This document shows positions 1 to 5,332 of a stretch of 5,332 bases of DNA, in pieces. Below the pieces are notes generated by a model. It saw only the letters and a list, made by a program, of their open reading frames with translations. It was not told the origin of the DNA and did no database searches. Made by a program: the position numbers and the translations under genes. Numbering within the stretch: position 1 is the stretch's first letter; every line of letters begins with the position of its first letter. Source of the stretch: Nocardioides sp. (GTDB taxonomy: Bacteria > Actinomycetota > Actinomycetes > Propionibacteriales > Nocardioidaceae); NCBI GenBank assembly GCA_023252065.1, contig JAHEXO010000198.1, positions 1 through 5,332 on the forward strand. Direction: 5' to 3'.

Positions 1-300
1 GGCGACCCCACGACGTACACCTCGAACCACGGCGTCGTGTTCTGGTCGATCAACCGGGACGGTCCCGCGGCGACCACGGTCGAGCTGCCTGTCGGGACCA
101 CGCCTGCGGACGTCGCCTCCATCTCGGTGCGCCGTGTGCCGCTCGTCTCCGACGACGGCGCGACCCTCGAGGTCACCGACGTCACCCGCGCCTTCTTCCT
201 CAGGAGCAGCTATCTGCCCGGGCCGTCCTTCGTGTCCTGGCACGGGGACGTCTCCCTCACCACGGCGTCGCCGACGGCCGAGCTGTGGCCAGCCCCGTGA
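1..300 (+). CDS. C-terminal part of an unrecognised protein (5' end outside window)
   Basis: An open frame runs from the first base to a TGA at 298-300 and encodes at least 99 residues. The true start lies to the left; the in-frame GTG at 37 is probably an internal valine codon. The visible part is rich in V, T, S, D and P, with alternating hydrophobic residues (for example VELPVGTTP, ISVRRVPLV, TLEVTDVT), which fits a beta-rich C-terminal domain. It ends in the short tail ELWPAP. I see no transmembrane segment, cysteine pattern or catalytic motif, and I do not recognise the family. Codon use (strong G/C at third positions) matches the neighbours, which supports real coding. It reads in the same direction as the downstream operon and stops 44 bases before its proposed first codon. 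No terminator hairpin is visible in that gap, so read-through is possible, but the downstream promoter suggests separate control. Confidence 0.65.
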   Translation, partial: GDPTTYTSNHGVVFWSINRDGPAATTVELPVGTTPADVASISVRRVPLVSDDGATLEVTDVTRAFFLRSSYLPGPSFVSWHGDVSLTTASPTAELWPAP

Positions 301-308
301 CCGGTACG

Positions 309-338
309 TTGGCGCGCAAGGTTAATGATCGCTAACCT
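309..338 (+). promoter_or_regulatory. Promoter of the carboxylase/HMG-CoA lyase operon (probably leaderless)
   Basis: TTGGCG (309-314) resembles a -35 box and TAACCT (333-338) fits the actinobacterial -10 pattern TANNNT; they are 18 bases apart. Transcription beginning about 7 bases after the -10 box would start at or next to the GTG at 345. The first gene would then have no 5' leader, which agrees with the lack of a Shine-Dalgarno sequence at a usable distance (AAGG at 318-321 is too far away). The elements are seen directly; the transcription start is inferred from spacing. Leaderless mRNAs are common in actinobacteria. Confidence 0.6.
319..338. promoter_or_regulatory. Palindromic operator candidate over the -10 box
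   Basis: The two arms AGGTTA and TAACCT are exact reverse complements and flank a central GATC, with two unmatched bases on each side; 16 of 20 positions are symmetric. The dyad fills the 3' half of the -35/-10 spacer and the whole -10 box, so a bound protein would block RNA polymerase. This size and placement are typical of TetR-family repressors, and TetR-type control of branched-chain acyl-CoA catabolism is known in actinobacteria (for example BkaR of Mycobacterium tuberculosis). No regulator gene is in the window, so the identity of the binding protein is inference. Confidence 0.6.
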
Positions 339-344
339 GTGCGG

Positions 345-1958
345 GTGAGCGAGCTGCCGTCCCCCGACCTGCGGAGCCTGGTCGCCGAGCTGCGCGAGCG
401 GCTGGCCGTCGTACGCCGTGGTGGCAGCGCGTCGTCGCGGCGCAAGCACACCGACCGCGGCAAGCTCCTGGCCCGCGACCGGGTGGATCGGCTGCTCGAC
501 CAGGGCAGCCCGTTCCTCGAGCTCAGCCCGATGGCCGCGTTCGGGATGTACGGCGCCGACGGGGACGACTATGCGGTGCCCAGCGCCGGCATCGTCACGG
601 GGATCGGCCGGGTGATGGGCCGCGAGTGCGTCGTGGTCGCCAACGACGCCACGGTCAAGGGCGGCACCTACTACCCGATGACGGTCAAGAAGCACCTCCG
701 GGCGCAGACCGTCGCGCTGGAGAACCGGCTGCCCTGCCTCTACCTCGTCGACTCCGGCGGCGCCTTCCTGCCCATGCAGGACGAGGTCTTCCCCGACCGC
801 GAGCACTTCGGCCGGATCTTCTTCAACCAGGCCAACCTGTCCGTGAAGGGGATCCCGCAGATCGCCAGCGTGATGGGCTCGTGCACCGCGGGCGGCGCCT
901 ACGTCCCGGCGATGAGCGACGAGTCGGTGATCGTGCGCAACCAGGGCACGATCTTCCTCGGCGGACCGCCGCTGGTGAAGGCCGCGACCGGTGAGGTGGT
1001 CACCGCCGAGGACCTCGGCGGCGGCGACGTGCACGCCCGGACCTCCGGCGTCGTCGACCACCTCGCCGACGACGACGCGCATGCGCTCGCGATCGTGCGG
1101 TCGATCGTCGACACGCTGCCCAGGGCCATCGGTCTCGAGACGGGCGCGGACCGCCCTCCTCGACCAGCGGGACCGGCCGCCGAGGTGGAGGAGCCGCTGG
1201 AGGACCCCGAGTCGCTCTACGACGTCGTGCCCGCCGACACCCGCACGCCGTACGACGTGCGTGAGGTGATCCGGCGGGTCGTCGACGGCAGCCGGTTCCA
1301 CGAGTTCAAGAAGCTCTACGGCGACACCCTGGTGTGCGCGTTCGCCCGGATCTGGGGCCGCGACGTCGGGATCGTGGCCAACAACGGGATCCTCTTCAGC
1401 GAGTCGGCGCTGAAGGGCGCGCACTTCATCGAGCTGTGCAACCAGCGCGGCATCCCGCTGGTGTTCCTGCAGAACATCACCGGCTTCATGGTCGGTCGGG
1501 AGTACGAGAACGGCGGCATCGCCAAGGACGGCGCCAAGCTGGTGACCGCCGTCGCGTGCAGCGTCGTCCCGAAGCTCACCGTGGTCATCGGCGGCTCGTT
1601 CGGCGCCGGCAACTACGGCATGTGCGGGCGCGCCTACGACCCGCGCTTCCTGTGGATGTGGCCCAACTCGCGGATCTCGGTGATGGGTGGCGAGCAGGCG
1701 GCGAGCGTGCTCGCGACCGTCCGCCGGGACGGGTTCGAGGCCCGCGGCGAAGAATGGAGCGCGGCCGACGAGGAGGCGTTCAAGGCGCCGATCCTCAAAG
1801 CTTACGAGCACCAGGGCTCGCCCTACTACGCAACAGCAAGACTCTGGGACGACGGCGTGATCGACCCCGCCGACACCCGGCGGGTGCTCGGCATGGGCCT
1901 CGCCGTGGCGGCCAACGCCCCGATCCCGGCGCCCTCCTACGGCATCTTCCGGATGTAG
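345..1958 (+). CDS. accD1: Methylcrotonyl-CoA carboxylase-type carboxyltransferase (beta) subunit
   Basis: This is the carboxyltransferase half of a biotin-dependent acyl-CoA carboxylase. It moves the carboxyl group from carboxybiotin to an acyl-CoA, most likely 3-methylcrotonyl-CoA in leucine degradation, in the cytosol. From GTG 345 it has 537 residues, the usual length. It shows two crotonase-like halves joined by a Pro/Glu-rich linker (about 269-289). The N-terminal half has SGGAFLPM (about 137-144), GSCTAGGAY (178-186) and [14 protein letters not shown] (204-217). The C-terminal half has [17 protein letters not shown] (417-433) and [17 protein letters not shown] (437-453). The glycine-rich stretches form the oxyanion pockets, and the last two motifs are characteristic of the methylcrotonyl-type rather than the propionyl/acetyl-type subunits. 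GTG 345 is preferred over the in-frame GTG 339 because it coincides with the predicted transcription start; 339 would add two residues. The alpha subunit gene follows after 5 bases. Substrate specificity is inferred from motifs and context. Confidence 0.93.
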   Translation: MSELPSPDLRSLVAELRERLAVVRRGGSASSRRKHTDRGKLLARDRVDRLLDQGSPFLELSPMAAFGMYGADGDDYAVPSAGIVTGIGRVMGRECVVVANDATVKGGTYYPMTVKKHLRAQTVALENRLPCLYLVDSGGAFLPMQDEVFPDREHFGRIFFNQANLSVKGIPQIASVMGSCTAGGAYVPAMSDESVIVRNQGTIFLGGPPLVKAATGEVVTAEDLGGGDVHARTSGVVDHLADDDAHALAIVRSIVDTLPRAIGLETGADRPPRPAGPAAEVEEPLEDPESLYDVVPADTRTPYDVREVIRRVVDGSRFHEFKKLYGDTLVCAFARIWGRDVGIVANNGILFSESALKGAHFIELCNQRGIPLVFLQNITGFMVGREYENGGIAKDGAKLVTAVACSVVPKLTVVIGGSFGAGNYGMCGRAYDPRFLWMWPNSRISVMGGEQAASVLATVRRDGFEARGEEWSAADEEAFKAPILKAYEHQGSPYYATARLWDDGVIDPADTRRVLGMGLAVAANAPIPAPSYGIFRM

Positions 1959-1963
1959 GGCGG

Positions 1964-3883
1964 ATGGACTCCCACAGCCCCGTGACCCAGGTGATCCGGA
2001 CCGTGCTCGTCGCCAACCGCGGCGAGATCGCGCTGCGGGTCTTCCGCACCTGCCGGCGCCTCGAGGTCCGCACGGTCGCGCTCTACACCGACGTCGACGC
2101 TGCCGCACCCCACGTGCGAGGAGCCGACGAGGCCGTGCACGTGGGCAGCTACCTCGACATCGACGCCGTCGTCGCCGCCGCGGTGCGCAGCGGCGCCGAC
2201 GCGATCCACCCCGGCTACGGCTTCCTCTCCGAGCGCGCAGCGTTCGCCCGCGCCGTCGAGGCCGCCGGCCTCCGGCTGGTCGGCCCGACCGCCGACGTGA
2301 TGGACGCGATGGGACGCAAGGACCGCGCCCGCGAGATCGCCGTGACGGCCGGCGTACCGGTCGTGCCGTCCTACGACGTCGACGATGACCCCGCGACGTT
2401 CGCCTATCCGGTGCTGGTCAAGGCCGCGGCGGGCGGAGGCGGCAAGGGGATGCGCGTCGTAGGCACCGCTGAGGACTACGCCGAGGCGCTCGCGGCCGCG
2501 AGGCGGGAGGCCGCGTCGGCCTTCGGGGACGACGCGATGCTGATCGAGAAGTACGTCGAGTCCGGGCGTCACCTCGAGGTGCAGGTGCTCGGCGACACCC
2601 ACGGCCACGTGGTCCACCTCTACGAGCGCGACTGCTCGACCCAGCGCCGCCACCAGAAGGTGCTGGAGGAGGCACCGGGGCCCACGGTCGCCCCCGACCT
2701 GCGGCACCGGCTCACGGGTGCGGGCGTCGCGCTTGCCACCGAGGTCGGCTACACCGGCGCCGGCACGGTCGAGTTCCTCCTCGACAACGACACCGGTGAC
2801 TTCTACTTCCTGGAGATGAACACCCGCCTCCAGGTCGAGCACCCGGTGACCGAGGCGACGGTCCTGGTCCGGGGGCAGGGTCTCGACCTGGTCGAGGAGC
2901 AGCTGCGGGTCGCGACCGGCGCGCCGCTCCGGTTCGCCCAGGACGACGTCAGCCAGAGCGGTCACGCGATCGAGGCGCGGGTCTACGCCGAGGACTCCTT
3001 CGGCGGCTTCCTGCCGCAGGCCGGGACCACCAGCCTGGTGCGATGGCCGGCCGGTGAGGGCGTGCGCGTCGACCACGCCCTGGAGCCCGGTCAGGTGGTG
3101 AGCACGTCCTACGACCCGATGCTCGGCAAGGTCGTCGCCCACGGGCCCGACCGCGAGACCGCCCGACGTACGCTCGTCGCCGCCCTCGACGACACCGCGA
3201 TTCTCGGGCTGACCACCAACGCCGGGTTCCTGCGGGCACTGGTGGCCAGCGACGAGTTCCGCGACGCGACCATCGACACCGCCTGGCTCGACCGGCACGA
3301 CGTACCGGCTCCCGACGCCGACGTGCCCCGGGTCATGGCCGCGTGGATCTCCGCGATGTTGGCGGCCACCGACACCGGCCATCCCTTCCAGCGCGACGGC
3401 TTCCGGCTCGGCGCCGAGCCGGCTCCGACCGTCGTCGCGCTCGACCGCGAAGTCGTGGTCGACCGCCACCGCGGCACCGTCGACGGCGTCCCCGTGCAGC
3501 AGGTCAGTGCGGAGAACCACGTGCTCGAGCTCGCGATCGACGGCCATACGGAGCGGGCCGTGGTCAACGTGCAGGCCGACGTGGTCGAGGTGTGCTTCCG
3601 CGGACAGCGCCACGTGCTCACCGGCCCCGACCCGCTGGCCGACCACGTCGACGTCAGTGACGGCACGGTGCCGGCGCCGATGCCCGGCACGGTGCTCGAG
3701 GTCCGGGTCGCCGAGGGCGAGACGGTCACCGAGGGACAGGTGCTCGGCATGATGGAGGCGATGAAGATGGAGCTGTCGCTGCGGGCGCCGTACGCCGGCA
3801 CCGTCACCGCTGTGGGCGCGGTCGCCGGCGACCAGGTGGCCCTCGGGGCCAGGTTGTTCGTGGTCGAGGGTGACGACCGATGA
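1964..3883 (+). CDS. accA1: Acyl-CoA carboxylase alpha subunit: biotin carboxylase plus biotin carrier domain
   Basis: This subunit carboxylates its own biotin using ATP and bicarbonate and presents it to the beta subunit encoded just upstream. It has 639 residues, close to the usual size for 3-methylcrotonyl-CoA carboxylase alpha chains. Domains in order: biotin carboxylase N-domain with VLVANRGEIA (about 14-23) and IHPGYGFLSE (81-90); ATP-grasp with the glycine-rich loop KAAAGGGGKGMRVV (153-166), HQKVLEE (230-236), metal-ligand Glu in GTVEFLL (E270) and FLEMNTRLQVEH (282-293, catalytic Arg 288); biotin carboxylase C-domain with HAIEARVYAED (334-344); a poorly conserved middle region (about 450-560); and a biotinyl domain with EAMKM (598-602), where K601 carries biotin. 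ATG 1964 is chosen for its position 5 bases after the previous stop. Its Shine-Dalgarno is poor (AGGG only 3 bases away), so translation is probably coupled; GTG 1982 or GTG 1991 would also leave the first motif intact. A few extra residues lie at about 298-305. The open frame continues upstream to 1334, but that part is a shadow of the beta gene. Confidence 0.95.
   Translation: MDSHSPVTQVIRTVLVANRGEIALRVFRTCRRLEVRTVALYTDVDAAAPHVRGADEAVHVGSYLDIDAVVAAAVRSGADAIHPGYGFLSERAAFARAVEAAGLRLVGPTADVMDAMGRKDRAREIAVTAGVPVVPSYDVDDDPATFAYPVLVKAAAGGGGKGMRVVGTAEDYAEALAAARREAASAFGDDAMLIEKYVESGRHLEVQVLGDTHGHVVHLYERDCSTQRRHQKVLEEAPGPTVAPDLRHRLTGAGVALATEVGYTGAGTVEFLLDNDTGDFYFLEMNTRLQVEHPVTEATVLVRGQGLDLVEEQLRVATGAPLRFAQDDVSQSGHAIEARVYAEDSFGGFLPQAGTTSLVRWPAGEGVRVDHALEPGQVVSTSYDPMLGKVVAHGPDRETARRTLVAALDDTAILGLTTNAGFLRALVASDEFRDATIDTAWLDRHDVPAPDADVPRVMAAWISAMLAATDTGHPFQRDGFRLGAEPAPTVVALDREVVVDRHRGTVDGVPVQQVSAENHVLELAIDGHTERAVVNVQADVVEVCFRGQRHVLTGPDPLADHVDVSDGTVPAPMPGTVLEVRVAEGETVTEGQVLGMMEAMKMELSLRAPYAGTVTAVGAVAGDQVALGARLFVVEGDDR
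3866..3870 (+). promoter_or_regulatory. Ribosome binding site deciding the HMG-CoA lyase start
   Basis: GAGGG lies inside the last codons of the alpha subunit gene, 9 bases before the ATG at 3880. No comparable purine run stands before the alternative in-frame ATG at 3895, so 3880 is favoured. The start also overlaps the previous stop as ATGA, which suggests translational coupling. Confidence 0.6.
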
Positions 3884-4812
3884 CCGGACTGCCGATGACC
3901 GTCCCCGACCCGGGGCTGCCGGCCCGGGTCACGATCTACGAGGTCGGCCCGCGCGACGGGCTCCAGAACGAGTCGGGCATGGTGCCTGTCGAGGTCAAGG
4001 AGGAGCTGATCCGGCGGCTCCTCGCGGCCGGGCTCCCCGTCGTGGAGGCCACGTCGTTCGTGCACCCGCGCTGGGTGCCGCAGCTGGCCGACGCCGAGGA
4101 CCTGATGACGAGGCTCGGCGACCTCGGCCGTGACCTCCCGGTGCTGGTCCCCAACGAACGTGGGCTCGACCGCGCCCTCGAGCTCGGCGCTCGCCACGTC
4201 GCGATCTTCGGCAGCGCCACCGAGACCTTCGCACGCAAGAACCTCAACCGCTCCCTCGACGAGCAGTTCGAGATGTTCGAGCCCGTCGTACGACGCGCCC
4301 GCGACGCGGGCCTCGACGTCCGGGCCTACGTCTCGATGTGCTTCGGCGACCCCTGGGAGGGCGCCGTACCGATCGACCAGGTCGTCTCCGTGGGTCGCCG
4401 GCTGCTCGACCTCGGCGCCTCGCAGCTCAGCCTGGGCGACACCATCGGCGTCGGGACCGCCGGTCACGTGACCGCGATGGTCGGGGCGTTCGCCGCCGCC
4501 GGCACCGACCCCGGCGACCTCGCCCTGCACTTCCACGACACCTACGGGCAGGCCCTCGCCAACGCCCACGCCGGACTGCAGGCGGGGATCACGACGTTCG
4601 ACGCCAGCGCCGGCGGCCTCGGCGGCTGCCCCTACGCCAAGAGCGCCACCGGCAACCTGGCCACCGAAGACCTCGTCTGGTTCCTCACCGGTCTCGGCAT
4701 CGAGCACGGCGTCGACCTCGAGGCCCTCGTCGCCACGAGCGCCTGGCTGGCCGGCCACCTCGGCCGCCCCAGCCCCTCCGCGGTCGTCCGCGCCCTCTCC
4801 GGTAGTCCGTGA
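3880..4812 (+). CDS. hmgL: Hydroxymethylglutaryl-CoA lyase
   Basis: This enzyme cleaves 3-hydroxy-3-methylglutaryl-CoA to acetyl-CoA and acetoacetate, the last step of leucine breakdown, in the cytosol. At 310 residues it is a normal full-length single-domain member of the HMGL-like TIM-barrel family. Visible motifs: VGPRDGLQNE (22-31; R25 and the metal-binding D26), EATSFVHPRWVPQ (56-68), SLGDTIGVGT (184-193), LHFHDTYGQ (216-224; metal ligands H217 and H219), and the catalytic loop GGLGGCPYAKSATGN (246-260 region) with catalytic C250 and metal-binding N259. All residues expected for activity are present. The Cys in the catalytic loop and the GPRDGLQNE form distinguish it from isopropylmalate or homocitrate synthases, which share the fold. 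Its start overlaps the alpha subunit stop by 4 bases, and the last three codons plus the stop lie in the left arm of an inverted repeat. The order beta, alpha, lyase matches the liu-type leucine clusters known from Streptomyces. Confidence 0.95.
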   Translation: MTGLPMTVPDPGLPARVTIYEVGPRDGLQNESGMVPVEVKEELIRRLLAAGLPVVEATSFVHPRWVPQLADAEDLMTRLGDLGRDLPVLVPNERGLDRALELGARHVAIFGSATETFARKNLNRSLDEQFEMFEPVVRRARDAGLDVRAYVSMCFGDPWEGAVPIDQVVSVGRRLLDLGASQLSLGDTIGVGTAGHVTAMVGAFAAAGTDPGDLALHFHDTYGQALANAHAGLQAGITTFDASAGGLGGCPYAKSATGNLATEDLVWFLTGLGIEHGVDLEALVATSAWLAGHLGRPSPSAVVRALSGSP

Positions 4813-4867
4813 CGATCGTCAGTCGGCCTCACGCTCAGGCCACCTGCGTTTCGTCACGGACTACCGG
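4799..4867 (+). terminator. Long inverted repeat at the operon end, probable terminator without a U-tract
   Basis: The left arm CCGGTAGTCCGTGACGA (4799-4815) and the right arm at 4851-4867 are perfect reverse complements over 17 bases. They are separated by 35 bases that hold a smaller hairpin, GGCCT (4825-4829) with AGGCC (4837-4841). The left arm includes the stop codon of the lyase gene. The right arm is followed by CCGGGGG rather than a run of T, so this is not a classic intrinsic terminator; U-less hairpins are thought to terminate or stabilise mRNA ends in actinobacteria. The pairing is seen directly; the terminator role is inferred from its place at the operon end. Confidence 0.6.
4810..4821. 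repeat. 12-bp perfect palindrome within the terminator region
   Basis: TGACGATCGTCA is its own reverse complement. It starts on the TGA stop of the lyase gene and overlaps the left arm of the long inverted repeat, so TCGTCA occurs twice (4816-4821 and 4851-4856) as a possible partner for the same bases. It may be a protein binding site about 90 bases upstream of the sulfotransferase gene, or a chance by-product. No function can be assigned. Confidence 0.4.
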
Positions 4868-4887
4868 CCGGGGGCTCGGTGGGTGGC

Positions 4888-4896
4888 TGGCAGAAT
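4888..4896 (+). promoter_or_regulatory. Possible leaderless promoter -10 element of the sulfotransferase gene
   Basis: The element CAGAAT (4891-4896), preceded by TGG, ends 7 bases before the ATG at 4904. This is the spacing expected when transcription starts on the initiation codon itself. No clear -35 box is visible at the usual distance. No Shine-Dalgarno sequence precedes the ATG either, which agrees with a leaderless message. The -10 match is partial, so this is a weak call. Confidence 0.35.
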
Positions 4897-4903
4897 CCCC
4901 GGC

Positions 4904-5332
4904 ATGAGTCGGAGGGTGTACGTGCACGTCGGTGCGCCCAAGACCGGTACGACGTACCTCCAGGACCGGCTCGGCCGCAACGTCCGCTCGCTGGCCCGGT
5001 ACGACGTCCACGTCCCGTCGCGCTCCCGGTTCGTCCGGCCGGGGACCTTCCACTTCCGCGCCGCGCTCGACCTGCTCGACCAGGACTGGGGTGGCCCGCC
5101 GGGGCATGCCGAGGGCGCCTGGGACGCGATGGTCCGTCGGGTACGACGCGTGGACGGCACCGTGGTGATCAGCCACGAGATCCTGGCCCCCGCCCCTCCG
5201 GAGAAGATCGCCCGGCTAAAGCGCGACCTCGCCGGCAGCGAGCTCCACGTCGTCTACTCCGCCCGCGACCTGGCCCGCCAGGCGCCGGCCGGCTGGCAGG
5301 AGAGCATCAAGCAGGGCCGGCGCTGGACCTAC
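4904..5332 (+). CDS. Sulfotransferase family protein, N-terminal part (3' end outside window)
   Basis: The frame from ATG 4904 stays open to the last base and gives 143 residues. It begins MSRRVYVHVG and reaches APKTGTTYLQ at residues 11-20. This is the 5'-phosphosulfate loop of PAPS-dependent sulfotransferases, with K13 as the expected sulfate/phosphate-contacting lysine. A second typical block, VVYSARDLARQAPAGWQ (about 116-132), fits the 3'-phosphate-binding strand and helix, with R121 a likely contact. The family transfers a sulfuryl group from PAPS to a hydroxyl or amine of an acceptor; the acceptor cannot be told from this fragment. No signal peptide or membrane segment is visible at the N-terminus, so it is probably cytosolic. 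An in-frame GTG at 4883, with GGGGG 8 bases upstream, is an alternative start adding seven residues. ATG 4904 fits better because family members usually begin only a few residues before the loop. It lies beyond the inverted repeat and has no obvious link to leucine catabolism. Confidence 0.82.
   Translation, partial: MSRRVYVHVGAPKTGTTYLQDRLGRNVRSLARYDVHVPSRSRFVRPGTFHFRAALDLLDQDWGGPPGHAEGAWDAMVRRVRRVDGTVVISHEILAPAPPEKIARLKRDLAGSELHVVYSARDLARQAPAGWQESIKQGRRWTY

Noticed and set aside
1134..1200. Possible frameshift in the beta subunit where the protein becomes Pro/Ala/Glu-rich
   Set aside because: The reading frame is intact on both sides and conserved motifs continue ([10 protein letters not shown]). 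A variable linker between the two halves is normal for this family.
1334..1963. A 210-residue N-terminal extension of the alpha subunit frame
   Set aside because: This stretch overlaps the conserved C-terminal half of the beta subunit gene in another frame and encodes arginine-rich nonsense. The biotin carboxylase domain begins right after ATG 1964.
210..2108. A 632-codon open frame on the - strand opposite the carboxyltransferase gene
   Set aside because: Its product is low-complexity (R, G, A, H, V, D-rich) with no family motifs, and it is antisense to a clearly conserved gene. Long antisense frames are expected in very GC-rich coding DNA.
1937..3646. A 569-codon open frame on the - strand opposite the biotin carboxylase gene
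   Set aside because: It mirrors the codon bias of the + strand gene, shows no recognisable motifs and has no credible start signal.
3109..4758. A 549-codon open frame on the - strand opposite the alpha subunit and HMG-CoA lyase genes
   Set aside because: It spans two convincing + strand genes and their junction, and the predicted protein is compositionally biased with no domains. It is a shadow frame.
4835..5176. A 113-codon - strand open frame opposite the sulfotransferase start
   Set aside because: It is antisense to a frame with clear PAPS-binding motifs, overlaps the inverted repeat and has no recognisable features.

Overview
The window is very GC-rich, with G or C at nearly every third codon position, GTG starts and short or overlapping intergenic gaps. 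Together with the protein families present, this suggests a high-GC actinobacterium, perhaps Nocardioidaceae-like. The genus is inferred from sequence style only. All five genes supported here lie on the + strand.

Layout: (1) positions 1-300 hold the 3' end of an unrecognised gene. (2) The 44-base gap 301-344 holds a compact promoter (TTGGCG, 18 bases, TAACCT). A 20-base imperfect palindrome covers its -10 element, and the spacing points to a leaderless mRNA starting on a GTG codon. (3) Positions 345-4812 are a tight three-gene operon: a carboxyltransferase (beta) subunit of methylcrotonyl-CoA carboxylase type, the biotin carboxylase/biotin carrier (alpha) subunit, and HMG-CoA lyase. The first two genes are separated by 5 bases and the last two overlap as ATGA. 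(4) A 17-bp perfect inverted repeat (4799-4867) begins inside the last codons of the lyase gene and probably ends the operon. (5) The first 143 codons of a PAPS-dependent sulfotransferase-like gene run off the right edge.

How the genes work together: the two carboxylase subunits would convert 3-methylcrotonyl-CoA to 3-methylglutaconyl-CoA using biotin, bicarbonate and ATP. After hydration by an enzyme not encoded here, HMG-CoA lyase would split HMG-CoA into acetyl-CoA and acetoacetate. This is the lower half of leucine/isovalerate degradation. The acyl-CoA dehydrogenase step, the hydratase and any dedicated regulator are absent from the window.

I see no convincing new biological system. The most interesting signals are regulatory: the operator-like palindrome on the operon promoter, and the long inverted repeat with a nested 12-bp palindrome at the operon end.
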